Assembly (NCBI GenBank): GCA_040754075.1
Contig: JBFMDH010000002.1
Location: 248,001-312,000, forward strand
Origin: Acidobacteriota bacterium
Lineage (GTDB): Bacteria; Acidobacteriota; Blastocatellia; UBA7656
Direction: 5' to 3'
Length of the DNA stretch: 64,000 bases
Under the pieces are notes generated by a model. That model ran no database searches. It saw only the letters and a program-made list of their open reading frames with translations, and had not been told where the DNA came from. Position 1 is the first letter of the stretch. Each line of letters opens with the position of its first letter. Shown here in pieces: positions 8,727 through 17,515 of the stretch. The translations under genes and the position numbers were made by a program.

Positions 8727-9542
8727 ATGACCAACTCAAAAAGTTCCTTTGGTTCTTTCAGTGATGCGATTCGCGTGTATGGACAACTTGGAGCCTTTGC
8801 GCGTTCGAGTTTGATGATCATCTGGATTGCCCTGTTTTTACTGGTCTGGTTTGTCAATCCGATTCAATCGCTTCCCAATCCGTTTGAAGTCCTGCAAGCC
8901 TTCGGCAAAATGTTCAACGCCGAAGGCAGCAGCAATCTCGTCCCCAATGTTTATGTCACCTTGAAACTCAATGTCGTGGGGCTGCTCTATTCGGCAATTA
9001 TCTCACTACTGATTTCTTACATGAGCGTGCTGCCCATCCTGCAACCGTTTAACAAAATCGTGCAATGGTTGCGCTACATTCCCATCATCGGCTTCAATCT
9101 GGTTTTCCTGACGCTCTTTTCGATTGGCTGGCCAATGAAAGTCGCAATGCTCACTGCCGGTATGTCGTTCTTTTTAGTCACCAGTATGACCGCGGTCATT
9201 GAATCGATTCCCAAATTAAAATTCGAGCTGGCTCAAGTCCTGGGCTATAACGACTGGCAAACCTTTTATAGCGTCGTTGTGCGCCCGACCTTGCCGCAGA
9301 TGATTGATATGGTGGCGCAAAACGCGGCGATGGGCTGGGTGATGATTACCGCAATTGAAACTTATAATCGAACGGAAGGCGGCATCGGCGCGCAAATCTA
9401 TGCCTACAACGCGACCAATCAACTTGCGGAAGTCTACGCCTATCTCATCATCATCGGCGCGATTGCCATCATCGAAGACGCTTTGTTCAAATTGATGAAG
9501 CGCATACTGTTTCCTTATAGCGTGATTGCCGAGAGGGCTTAA
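8727..9542 (+). CDS. ABC transporter permease (TauC/SsuC type)
   Basis: A 271-residue inner-membrane permease of the binding-protein-dependent (BPD_transp_1) family. Six or so hydrophobic spans are visible, beginning at about residue 30 (SSLMIIWIALFLLVWFV). The cytoplasmic EAA-like loop appears near residue 170 (ELAQVLGYNDWQTFYSVVVRPTLPQMID), with the usual E..x.LG.......V..P..LP pattern. It is adjacent to its ATPase, whose ATG overlaps this stop codon (TAATG). Closest in look to nitrate/taurine/sulfonate-type permeases. It should pair with the OmpA-fused binding protein upstream. Confidence 0.88.
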   Translation: MTNSKSSFGSFSDAIRVYGQLGAFARSSLMIIWIALFLLVWFVNPIQSLPNPFEVLQAFGKMFNAEGSSNLVPNVYVTLKLNVVGLLYSAIISLLISYMSVLPILQPFNKIVQWLRYIPIIGFNLVFLTLFSIGWPMKVAMLTAGMSFFLVTSMTAVIESIPKLKFELAQVLGYNDWQTFYSVVVRPTLPQMIDMVAQNAAMGWVMITAIETYNRTEGGIGAQIYAYNATNQLAEVYAYLIIIGAIAIIEDALFKLMKRILFPYSVIAERA

Positions 9543-10471
9543 TGGACGAGACCAAACCAAACAATGAAGAGGTAAAAGAAACGCCTGACGCCAGCCACGC
9601 CGAAGCCGATGACGGACATTGCATTGACGGTCCCTTGAAAGATGGCGCGACCATGCTTGAACCGCTGCTGACGTTGGAAAACGTCTGCAAAGAATTTCCG
9701 ATGAATGACGGCACCACGTTTATCGCGCTCAAAAATCTTTCCCTGACCATTAAAGACATCAAAGGCAAACCGCAAATCGTCAGCCTCCTGGGACCATCAG
9801 GCTCCGGTAAAACCACTGCACTTAGATTGATTGCCGGACTTGATCAACCGACATCGGGTTGCGTGATGATTACCAACGGCAAAGGGATGCGTTCGGTAAA
9901 GGTCGGCGATGTCGGCGTCGTTTTTCAACGTTATCCGCTCTTTGAAGATTTACATGTTCTGGATAATTTGGTCATTCCGGCAACGCGCACGGGCATGAGC
10001 AAAGAAGCTGCCAGAGATAAAGCCGCGCGTTATCTGGATGAATTCGATTTGGTCAAACAGGGGCTTGCCTGGCCTGTGCAACTTTCAGGCGGGCAACGAC
10101 AGCGCGTCGCCATTTTGCAACAGTTGATGCGCGACCGCCATTTCATCATTCTCGACGAACCGTTTTCGGGACTCGACCCGGTGAATATTCAAAACGTCAT
10201 TAACCTGATTAATCGCATCGCTCATGAACACACGCTCAATACGTTTATTATCATCACCCATGATGTGACTTCGGCATTGATTATTTCCGACCATGTTTAT
10301 CTGCTCGGGCGCGAACGCGATTCGCAGGGCAAACCGATTATGGGGTCGCGGGTGATGAAAGAGTACGATTTGGTTGCCGAAGGCGTGGCTTATCAACCGA
10401 ACATCGAAGATTTGCCGCGCTTTGCGGAAATTCGCAAAGAGATTAAAATGGTCGAGTTTCCAAAATTGTAA
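9542..10471 (+). CDS. ABC transporter ATP-binding protein (TauB/SsuB type)
   Basis: A 309-residue ABC ATPase. Walker A GPSGSGKTT lies at about residues 83-91, the signature LSGGQRQRVAI at about 181, Walker B FIILDEP directly after, and the switch His in IIITHD. An acidic N-terminal extension of about 40 residues precedes the ABC domain. Start and upstream permease stop overlap by one base, so the two are translationally coupled. It powers the transporter formed with the preceding permease. The C-terminal about 50 residues are an extra tail typical of neither TauB nor SsuB. Confidence 0.92.
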   Translation: MDETKPNNEEVKETPDASHAEADDGHCIDGPLKDGATMLEPLLTLENVCKEFPMNDGTTFIALKNLSLTIKDIKGKPQIVSLLGPSGSGKTTALRLIAGLDQPTSGCVMITNGKGMRSVKVGDVGVVFQRYPLFEDLHVLDNLVIPATRTGMSKEAARDKAARYLDEFDLVKQGLAWPVQLSGGQRQRVAILQQLMRDRHFIILDEPFSGLDPVNIQNVINLINRIAHEHTLNTFIIITHDVTSALIISDHVYLLGRERDSQGKPIMGSRVMKEYDLVAEGVAYQPNIEDLPRFAEIRKEIKMVEFPKL

Positions 10472-10563
10472 AGTCTTGGTTATATCGTTCATGCCGTGGT
10501 CTGCATCGTTTAGACCGTGATTTATAGAGTTGAGATTGCAGTGGAACCAAAAGGAGAAAAATT

Positions 10564-10950
10564 ATGAGTCAAATCGAGAGTCAAGTTCATAACAAATTTA
10601 AAGTCTTTTCAGGAGAATTGCAGGCTGATAAAACTATTGGCAGCCTTGCCGATGCGGTGGCGCAGTTTGCCAGCGACAATAAAATTGCAGCGAAAAGCAT
10701 TGGCGTTGAATATCTGGAATCGGCAAAACGTCTTATTATCACGCTCGGTTATCGCGATGATGAAGAACCTTATCCGATTCAATTGCAATCGGTATCGCTT
10801 GGTAAAGTCGATGCTTCGGGCGGCGATTTTTCGGCACTCGAACAGGCGATGGCAAACGCCAGTTCGCAACTCGGCAATATCATCTGCCATGAACTTTACG
10901 TCACCGATGAGCAGGATTTCTTAATGATTTTCATGACGCACGCTGCGTAA
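10564..10950 (+). CDS. Conserved-looking 128-residue cytoplasmic protein of the ABC operon
   Basis: Small soluble protein, no signal peptide or membrane segment, preceded by AAGGAG. It has mixed alpha/beta character: helix near residues 20-40 (GSLADAVAQFASDNKIAAKSIGVEYL), strands RLIITLGY and IICHELYVT, and a final strand DFLMIFMTHAA. I do not recognise the family. Position within the operon, 92 bases after the ATPase, suggests a partner or regulator of the transporter. Confidence 0.7.
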   Translation: MSQIESQVHNKFKVFSGELQADKTIGSLADAVAQFASDNKIAAKSIGVEYLESAKRLIITLGYRDDEEPYPIQLQSVSLGKVDASGGDFSALEQAMANASSQLGNIICHELYVTDEQDFLMIFMTHAA

Positions 10951-11019
10951 ATACCGAATGTCGCAAGTCCCAGTCAGGATGTGATGGTGTTCAAATAAAC
11001 GGACACCGGACTCCAGACC

Positions 11020-11035
11020 CTCGACTCTCGACTCG
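11020..11035 (+). repeat. Heptamer tandem repeat CTCGACT upstream of the membrane coiled-coil gene
   Basis: Two exact copies of CTCGACT (11020-11026, 11027-11033) follow degenerate 7-nt units from about 11006. The array ends 14 bases before the next start codon. See also the period-7 arrays at 35314 and 60270. Confidence 0.6.
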
Positions 11036-11048
11036 AAATGTTATTTTT

Positions 11049-11939
11049 ATGGCTGACGAAGAAATCAATTATGTCAAAGAGGTCTTAAAGAGCGACATCA
11101 ATCTTGCCTTCGTTGGAGTGATGGCTTTTTTGATGCTGGTAGTGAATTTCCTGGGCTTTCTGCCGCTGCTGGTTGCCGGTGAAATCGCCGCGATTTTCAT
11201 TGCCCAAAATGTGCGTGTGCAACGCATCATTCGCGCCCGCAAAAACCGGCATCAGAAACTCGAAAGCGAAGACACCGAAAAGACCATCGTGCAATCGTTG
11301 CCGCTCAACTATCAACAGGATTTCAATTCCGTGCGCTCGCTTTGCGAGGAGATTGAAAAACGCTCGAATGAACTGGGCGATGCCGGAAGCCGTGTGATGT
11401 TGTCAGGGGTCATCGAACGGTTATTCGCGTTTCGTATCGAATATGCCAAGATGCTGCGCGCCCATCACCTGCTTTCGACGCGCAATTATCGCAACCTGCA
11501 AACCATGCTGGCGAATGAAATCGCCAAAGCCGAAAAAGCGGTTGAACGCGAACAATCGCCAGCCGTGCGTCAGGCATTGGCGCAAAATTTGAGCATTCTC
11601 AAAAAGCGGCTCGGACGCATTCAAAAACTCGATGAGTTGGTCAGGCTCCTCGAAGCCCGCATTCACGTCGTTAAAAATTCCTTGAGTTTGATTCAAGACG
11701 AAGTTTATTCATTTACCAACGTCGCGGGCATCTCCGATCTGGTTGGCAATCTGCTCGATAATCTAAGCATCAGCGATGAATTCCGCTCGGCTTACGAAGA
11801 TGTTTTAGTCACCGAAGGTGATAATCTGGCGACCCTTGAAGCCGCCCCCGAAGAGTCCGGTTTAAGCGATTGGGATGCGCCGCCAGGTGAAGAAGCGCGT
11901 CGCTTGCCGCAACGCGAACACCTTCGCCGCGTGAAATGA
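11049..11939 (+). CDS. Membrane-anchored coiled-coil protein of the ABC operon
   Basis: A 296-residue protein. Two closely spaced hydrophobic segments at about residues 17-50 (LAFVGVMAFLMLVVNFLGFLPLLVAGEIAAIFIA) make a membrane hairpin, followed by a basic stretch RVQRIIRARKNRHQK. The rest is long charged helix (about residues 75-225) typical of coiled coils, then an acidic tail (EAAPEESGLSDWDAPPGEE). No family recognised. Both ends should be cytoplasmic if the hairpin crosses the membrane twice. Its place in the operon suggests a scaffold or regulatory partner of the transporter. Confidence 0.75.
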   Translation: MADEEINYVKEVLKSDINLAFVGVMAFLMLVVNFLGFLPLLVAGEIAAIFIAQNVRVQRIIRARKNRHQKLESEDTEKTIVQSLPLNYQQDFNSVRSLCEEIEKRSNELGDAGSRVMLSGVIERLFAFRIEYAKMLRAHHLLSTRNYRNLQTMLANEIAKAEKAVEREQSPAVRQALAQNLSILKKRLGRIQKLDELVRLLEARIHVVKNSLSLIQDEVYSFTNVAGISDLVGNLLDNLSISDEFRSAYEDVLVTEGDNLATLEAAPEESGLSDWDAPPGEEARRLPQREHLRRVK

Positions 11940-11965
11940 AGCAATTGATGTTTCGGAGAGTAAAA

Positions 11966-12541
11966 ATGGGATTAATGATACATTCGCTTGCAAAATTACC
12001 GCTTAATGCTGAGAGAGATTATTACATTTACCTGCTTGATTATGGTTGGAAAGAGCCAATAGCTGATACTCTTAGGTCGAACTTTCACAAGATGGCAACA
12101 TTAGCATCAGAAACACACTCAGTTGTCATGATGGGACTAGAAGGTAGCCATTTTAATGATGATGTGTTGTCTTGGCATAATATCAATGGTCAACCGGGCG
12201 ATAAGTTGCTTCCAGCAATTCTAATTACAACAAGGCATCCCCATTTATTTAAGGAGGATCGTCAATATAACTATTCTACATTGCGAGATGACTATTCTGA
12301 TCGGTTATTATTAATTCCACTACAAAAAATTTGTAAGACACCAAGAGACGTTGTAATTCTTATCGAACGACTATTCACTGGCATAAAAGAAAAGAAAACC
12401 TTGTCCAACTTTCAAGTTAGTAGTGAGATGAAAAAAGGGAAGTTAGGGGCATTAGCTGATGCACTGCTCCTGCGACCAAATATAAAAGGAGTTGGGGTAG
12501 ACCTCAACTATGTAATCAACTATTTAATGGGTAGAGATTGA
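11966..12541 (+). CDS. AT-rich hypothetical gene inserted in the ABC operon
   Basis: A 191-residue product from the ATG at 11966, which has GGAGAG 5 bases upstream; the frame is open from 11936, overlapping the previous stop as ATGA. The DNA is visibly richer in A and T than both flanking genes and uses AT-ending codons (ATT, TTA, AAT), unlike the GC-ending codons around it. This suggests transfer from another source. The protein is soluble, with a possible Rossmann-like or effector-like core (SVVMMGLEGSHF, then LPAILITTRHPHLFKE, then RLLLIPLQKICKTPRDVVILIERLF). Family not recognised. Confidence 0.6.
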   Translation: MGLMIHSLAKLPLNAERDYYIYLLDYGWKEPIADTLRSNFHKMATLASETHSVVMMGLEGSHFNDDVLSWHNINGQPGDKLLPAILITTRHPHLFKEDRQYNYSTLRDDYSDRLLLIPLQKICKTPRDVVILIERLFTGIKEKKTLSNFQVSSEMKKGKLGALADALLLRPNIKGVGVDLNYVINYLMGRD

Positions 12542-12587
12542 TTCACAAGAATAGCCAATCCCCTTGGTCTCTACTAAGGAGAATCAA

Positions 12588-13430
12588 ATGCCGAATCCGC
12601 CACAAAGACCGAAAAGTACCGAAGATATTTTGCGTGAGATGGAACAGATGTCGCAGGGCGTCAGTCCGTCGGGTGAGACGAAAAAATCGGGCAGCGCGTT
12701 TAAATCATTGATGGATTTTTTCATCAAGGTTGAACCCGAAGAGGAGCCATCGTCGTCGCCGCCACCACCGCAATTTACCGCACCGCAACAAGCGCCGCCG
12801 CGCCGCGCTGTGCCTACGGGTTCGCTCGGTGTGCCGCGACCACAGCAACGGGTCGGCGATTTGGTTGCCAGCGAACCGCCGCCTACGTTTAAACCGCCGG
12901 CGACCAAGCCCGGCGATGATTTGGCGCAACGAGAGTTCGCGCAGATTTATAAGGATGCGGGCATTGCCAATTCGCCTTGCAGTGTCGATGAACTCGCGCA
13001 GTTGATGGACAATCCAACGGTCGCCAATCAACCTCTGAGCGTCAAAATCATCGCGGTCAATCTGGCATTGTCGGCAAAAAACCTCGGCATTGATGTGCCG
13101 ATTGCCGATGCCGCGCGCCGTGACCGCGCGTTGGATGCGTATCAGAAAATGCTGACGGATCGCGCCAACGGCATCGAACAACGCAACAGCGAAAAGGTTC
13201 AACTGATTTCCAAAGAGGTCGAAGAATATTTGAAACGCAAGCAAGCCGAGATGGAAGCGTTGAAAACCGAAGTCGCCGACGCCCGCCGTCAATCGATTGA
13301 TTTTGCGGTGCGTCGCGAAGCCGAAGAAAAACGCCTCGCCGAGCTAATCAGTCCGTTTCTCGAAGGCAAACCCAACCCCGTCACCGTCGGCAATTCGCCT
13401 GATGCGCCGCCACCCGAAAATAAAATGTAG
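12588..13430 (+). CDS. Proline-rich/coiled-coil protein ending the ABC operon
   Basis: A 280-residue soluble protein starting at the ATG with AAGGAG 8 bases upstream. The N-terminal third has a short helix (TEDILREMEQMSQG), then a disordered region rich in Pro, Gln and Ala (about residues 55-105). A compact helical segment (DLAQREFAQIYKDAGIANSPCSVDELAQLMDN) and a long coiled coil (NSEKVQLISKEVEEYLKRKQAEMEALKTEV and on) follow. The C-terminus is proline-rich. Family not recognised. Its coiled coil could pair with that of the membrane protein encoded two genes earlier. Confidence 0.72.
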   Translation: MPNPPQRPKSTEDILREMEQMSQGVSPSGETKKSGSAFKSLMDFFIKVEPEEEPSSSPPPPQFTAPQQAPPRRAVPTGSLGVPRPQQRVGDLVASEPPPTFKPPATKPGDDLAQREFAQIYKDAGIANSPCSVDELAQLMDNPTVANQPLSVKIIAVNLALSAKNLGIDVPIADAARRDRALDAYQKMLTDRANGIEQRNSEKVQLISKEVEEYLKRKQAEMEALKTEVADARRQSIDFAVRREAEEKRLAELISPFLEGKPNPVTVGNSPDAPPPENKM

Positions 13431-13457
13431 GTTAAAAAATCAATTGAAGATTTTCAG

Positions 13458-13495
13458 AAGGCGCAGGGTCGCAAGCTTTGCGCCTTTGGTTTTTG
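13458..13495 (+). terminator. Terminator of the ABC operon
   Basis: AAGGCGCA (13458-13465) pairs with TGCGCCTT (13479-13486), followed by TGGTTTTTGG. It lies 27 bases after the last stop codon of the operon. Confidence 0.65.
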
Positions 13496-13554
13496 GGCAC
13501 TGGAAAATATTTCCATATTGGTTGAGCGGCGGTTTCTGATCGCGTAAGGGGTGG

Positions 13555-13700
13555 GTATCGGTGGTTTTGCGGCTGTGCCGCTTTGATGTGCGGTGAGTCC
13601 GAGACTCACCGTTCGGCATTGTTAATTTTCTTTCGGGGCTATGCCCCTCATCGCGCTTATCAGAGAGGCTTAGCTACTGCACATCAAAACACACCGATAC
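13555..13700. repeat. 146-bp structured element with 22-bp inverted ends and internal hairpins
   Basis: The right end GCACATC...CACCGATAC (13679-13700) is the reverse complement of the left end GTATCGGTG/GTTTTG plus GATGTGC (13555-13591), except that the left arm carries a 15-nt insert that itself forms a GCGGC/GCCGC hairpin. Inside lie GGTGAGTC/GACTCACC (13592-13610) and GGGGC/GCCCC (13635-13647). No convincing protein is encoded. The shape fits a MITE/REP-type element or a structured RNA. It occupies most of the 395-bp gap between 13430 and 13826. Confidence 0.6.
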
Positions 13701-13825
13701 TAATCACCATGCTCTTAACTGAGCGTCGAAGATTTTGCCGTCGCCTTCAATCGAAATTTGCGAGAACGAGTCAGTGACGCTAAAGTTGGTAGGCGACAAA
13801 TCAATTCAATAAATATGGAGCGTAG

Positions 13826-16800
13826 TTGTATTCGCTTATGAAACCCCTTCAGCGTAGGCTTGTAATTTTTCTATTCATTTCAGTGTGCGCTTTTGTCGTG
13901 ACTGCGCCGGTTTTGCTGCAATCAAATGACGCGACGAAGCCCAATTTATCGGTTCGCGAAGACGCTTACCGAGCAAACAATCTCGGCGTCGCTTTGCTTG
14001 AACAGTTCAAACACAAAGAAGCATCAGAAGAATTTCGCCGCGCCTTGAAAATCAATCCGCAACTTTACGCGGCGCGCATCAACCTTGCCATCGCGCTCTA
14101 CAACGTGCCCGATGTCGAAGGGGCGCTTACGGAAATCAAAGCCGCCGCTGAAGTCGCGCCAGATGCGCCGCAGGTGCAATTTATGTTCGGCTTGATTGCG
14201 CGCAATCAGAGTCGCCCCGAAGATGCGATTGCCGCTTTTCAAAAAGTTCTCAAAGCCGACCCGCTCGATGTCGCAAGCAACATCAACCTCGCGCAGCTTT
14301 ATATGCAGCAGCGCAAATTTGATGACGCCATCAAGTTGTTGCGCGAAGCCTTGAGAATCGAGCCTTACAACATAACCGCGACGTATAATCTGGCGATTGC
14401 CTTGACGCGCTCAGGGGTGCGCGAAGAGGGACAGCCAATGATGGCGCGGTTTTTGGCGCTGCGCGATGGCGGCTATGGGACGAGTCTCGGACAAAATTAT
14501 CTTGAGCAAGGGCAATATGCCGAAGCGATGGTGTCAACCGGCGCGGAACCTGAGTTGATTGATACGACGATTCCCGACGTGACCTTTAACGAAGCGACCG
14601 GCAGTTTCTTTTCCGCAGGCGTAGAGAAAAAAACAGGGGCGAACAAATTTTTCGGACAGCGGTTTAATTCAGCGGCAGAATTAAGCGATGCGGCAAAGCG
14701 TGAATTGATTGCCGCGCTTGGCGGCAGTTTGACGCCGATTGATTTTGATGGCGATGGCGACCTTGATTTATTTGAAGTGACGCCGAGCGCGCAAAAACTT
14801 TATCGCAACGACAAAGGCAAGTTTGTTGATGTGAGCAAAGATTCAGGGCTTGCTTTATCCAACCCTCAGACAATAGCCATCGGCGCGGTTGCCGGTGATT
14901 ATGATAATGACGGACGCGCTGACCTTTTCGTTTTGCGACTGGGCGGCAACGCGCTTTACCACAACGACGGCAACAGCAAATTCTCAGACGCTACACCAAC
15001 CGCGAAGATTCCAGCATTCAATCCGCTTGCGATTTCCGCCGCGCTTGTCGATGTTGACCACGATGGCGACCTTGATATTTTTATTGCCGGGTTTGCCGAC
15101 CTCAATAAACCGACCAAGTCAACCGGCGCATTAACCTTTCCTGATGACTTTGCCGCAGCGCCCAATCAACTGCTCAGAAATAATGGCAACGGCACCTTCA
15201 CGGATAACAGTGAAGCCGCGAAACTGGCTACAGGAGCCGGTCACGCGGTAGCCGTCGTGCCAACCGATTATAATAACCGTCGTGATGTGGATTTGTTACT
15301 GGTAAATTATGACGCGCCGCCGACGCTTTACAGCAATCAACGCGATGGCAGCTTTAAAGATGTCACAAGTGAAGTCGGACTCACGATGAAAGGGCGGTTC
15401 ACCTGCGTGGCGGCAGGCGATATTAATAAGGACAGTTTCACCGATTTCTATTTTGGCGAAGCAAGTGGCGCAGGCTTTTTTGCCCTGAGCAATCGGCGTG
15501 GCGGCTTTACCATGACTGCCGCAAGCGCGGGGATAGAAGGCGCGAGCGCGGCGCAATTTGTCGATTACGATAACGATGGCTTGCTCGATTTAATTGCGAT
15601 TGCCGGCGGCAAATTGCGCGTTTGGAGAAATCTCGGCAACAACTGGCAAAACGTTACCGACCGCGCCGTGGCAAAAAATTTTGCGATGAGTGTGCCGACC
15701 AGTGATTCGCCGCATCGGTTTGCGGCGGCTGATTTGGACAGTGATGGCGATACCGATTTGCTGTTGCACATAACGCCCGAACAAATCAAAGTGGCGCGCA
15801 ATGATGGCGGCAATCGCAACCGCTCGCTGCGCATCAACCTTGCCGGAAAAATCAGCAATCGTAGCGGCGTCGGCGCAAAAGTCGAAATGCGCGCCGGAAG
15901 TTTGCAACAAAAAATCGAAACCGCTTCCGCCGTTCCCGCTGCGCAACCCGCCGATGTGTTGTTCGGCTTGGGCAAACGCGCCGCCGCAGACACCGTGCGC
16001 GTATTGTGGACCTCGGGGATTTTACAATCGGAAACCGAAACGCCGCGCGCCGCAAATATCAACGCCCAGACCATGTCAATCACTGAGGTTGACCGCAAAC
16101 CTTCGTCCTGTCCGTATCTCTATACCTGGAATGGCGAACGCTTTGAATTCATCACCGATTTTATGGGCGGCGGGGAAATGGGTTACTGGGAAGCGCCGGA
16201 GGTTTACAATCATCCAGACCCCGTTGAATATACGCGCATACGCGACGAGCAATTGAAAGCGCGCAACGGAATTTTTGAACTTCGCGTCACCAATGAACTC
16301 GAAGAGGTATTGTTTGTCGATAATCTCAAATTGATGGCGATTGCTCATCCATCGAACATCGAAGTTTTTCCCAACGAAGGCATGACGAGTCCGCCGCGTG
16401 AATTTAAATTGTTCACCACACGCAACGCGCAACCGCCGGTGTCGGCAGTCGATGATAAAGGGCAGGATGTGCTGGCGCGAATTGCGAAGATGGATAGAAG
16501 TTATCCCGATAATTTTACGCTGCACCGCATACGCGGTTATGCCGAAACCCATTCACTGACCTTGAATTTAGGTGAAGCCAGCAGCAAAAAAACTTTGCTG
16601 CTGCTCACAGGGTGGACGGATTACGCTTTTTCAAGCGATAACGTGGCGGCGCATCAAGCAGGGTTGACGATGCAACCGCCAGGTTTACAAGTGAAAGATA
16701 AAGACGGCAACTGGCAAACCGTGATGGAGGTTGGTATTCCGGTCGGGCGTCCGCAAACCATTGTGCTTGATTTAAGCGGGAAATTTCTGACCGCCAGCCG

Positions 16801-17404
16801 TGAGGTTCGCATTGTGACCAATATGCGAATTTACTGGGATCAGATTCTGGTCGACAGGGCAGGTGTATTGGCGCAACCGCGAATCGAGTGGTTGAAAGCA
16901 TTGACAGCGAAACTCAGTTGGCGCGGGTTTTCAGCGGAAGTTACCCCGGATGGTCGCGAACCTTACACCTATGATTACCAGCGCGTGACCTTAACTTCGC
17001 CGTGGAAAACCTTCGCCGGGCGGTACACGCGAGAAGGTGATGTTCGCACACTACTTGCGCGCACCGACGATCTATTTGTGATTGCGCGTCCGGGCGATGA
17101 AATTGCGCTCGCTTTTGATGCTAAAAAACTAGCACCTTTGCCGAAAGGCTGGAAACGCGCGTTTTTACTCTATTCGGATGGTTACAGCAAAGAGATGGAT
17201 ATTCATTCCGCAAGCCCGGATGCGGTAACGCCTCTGCCTTTTCACGCGATGAAAAAATATCCTTATGAAGATATGCAAACTTATCCACAAACGGCGGTGC
17301 ATCGCGATTATCTCAAGCGGTTTAATACGCGGGTTGTCGGTTCGCCGCTGCCGCGCATCGAAGCCCCGCTTGCTGCAAAATTTCTGGAAAGCGGAAGTCG
17401 TTGA
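13826..17404 (+). CDS. Secreted TPR / FG-GAP (VCBS) repeat / ASPIC-UnbV protein
   Basis: A 1192-residue exported protein. A TTG start at 13826 is 5 bases after GGAG; an ATG four codons later is the alternative. Signal segment to about residue 33. TPR repeats cover about 45-235 (NNLGVALLEQFKHKEASEEFRRALKINPQLYAARINLA). Calcium-type FG-GAP/VCBS repeats follow from about 305 to 660, with motifs DFDGDGDLDLF, DYDNDGRADLF, DVDHDGDLDIF, DYDNDGLLDLI and DLDSDGDTDLL. An ASPIC/UnbV segment (SGVGAKVEMRAG, VRVLWTSGILQSE) comes next. A 430-residue C-terminal domain begins with the cysteine-containing PSSCPYLYTWNGERFEFITDF. Such proteins are common and expanded in Acidobacteriota. Role unknown, probably surface binding or scaffolding. 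Confidence 0.85.
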   Translation: MYSLMKPLQRRLVIFLFISVCAFVVTAPVLLQSNDATKPNLSVREDAYRANNLGVALLEQFKHKEASEEFRRALKINPQLYAARINLAIALYNVPDVEGALTEIKAAAEVAPDAPQVQFMFGLIARNQSRPEDAIAAFQKVLKADPLDVASNINLAQLYMQQRKFDDAIKLLREALRIEPYNITATYNLAIALTRSGVREEGQPMMARFLALRDGGYGTSLGQNYLEQGQYAEAMVSTGAEPELIDTTIPDVTFNEATGSFFSAGVEKKTGANKFFGQRFNSAAELSDAAKRELIAALGGSLTPIDFDGDGDLDLFEVTPSAQKLYRNDKGKFVDVSKDSGLALSNPQTIAIGAVAGDYDNDGRADLFVLRLGGNALYHNDGNSKFSDATPTAKIPAFNPLAISAALVDVDHDGDLDIFIAGFADLNKPTKSTGALTFPDDFAAAPNQLLRNNGNGTFTDNSEAAKLATGAGHAVAVVPTDYNNRRDVDLLLVNYDAPPTLYSNQRDGSFKDVTSEVGLTMKGRFTCVAAGDINKDSFTDFYFGEASGAGFFALSNRRGGFTMTAASAGIEGASAAQFVDYDNDGLLDLIAIAGGKLRVWRNLGNNWQNVTDRAVAKNFAMSVPTSDSPHRFAAADLDSDGDTDLLLHITPEQIKVARNDGGNRNRSLRINLAGKISNRSGVGAKVEMRAGSLQQKIETASAVPAAQPADVLFGLGKRAAADTVRVLWTSGILQSETETPRAANINAQTMSITEVDRKPSSCPYLYTWNGERFEFITDFMGGGEMGYWEAPEVYNHPDPVEYTRIRDEQLKARNGIFELRVTNELEEVLFVDNLKLMAIAHPSNIEVFPNEGMTSPPREFKLFTTRNAQPPVSAVDDKGQDVLARIAKMDRSYPDNFTLHRIRGYAETHSLTLNLGEASSKKTLLLLTGWTDYAFSSDNVAAHQAGLTMQPPGLQVKDKDGNWQTVMEVGIPVGRPQTIVLDLSGKFLTASREVRIVTNMRIYWDQILVDRAGVLAQPRIEWLKALTAKLSWRGFSAEVTPDGREPYTYDYQRVTLTSPWKTFAGRYTREGDVRTLLARTDDLFVIARPGDEIALAFDAKKLAPLPKGWKRAFLLYSDGYSKEMDIHSASPDAVTPLPFHAMKKYPYEDMQTYPQTAVHRDYLKRFNTRVVGSPLPRIEAPLAAKFLESGSR

Positions 17405-17515
17405 ATAACGGTTGGCAATATCGGTACGGGAAATGCGCTGAAAAATATGGCGTTTTATTGATCTGGTAGATGGGTAAATTTTTTGAATGATTTGCACGCG
17501 TTCAGACTGGCATCG

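Noticed and set aside
13583-13777. 64-residue open frame in the gap after the ABC operon
   Set aside because: Lies inside the inverted-repeat element; its codons follow the hairpin symmetry and no start signal is present.
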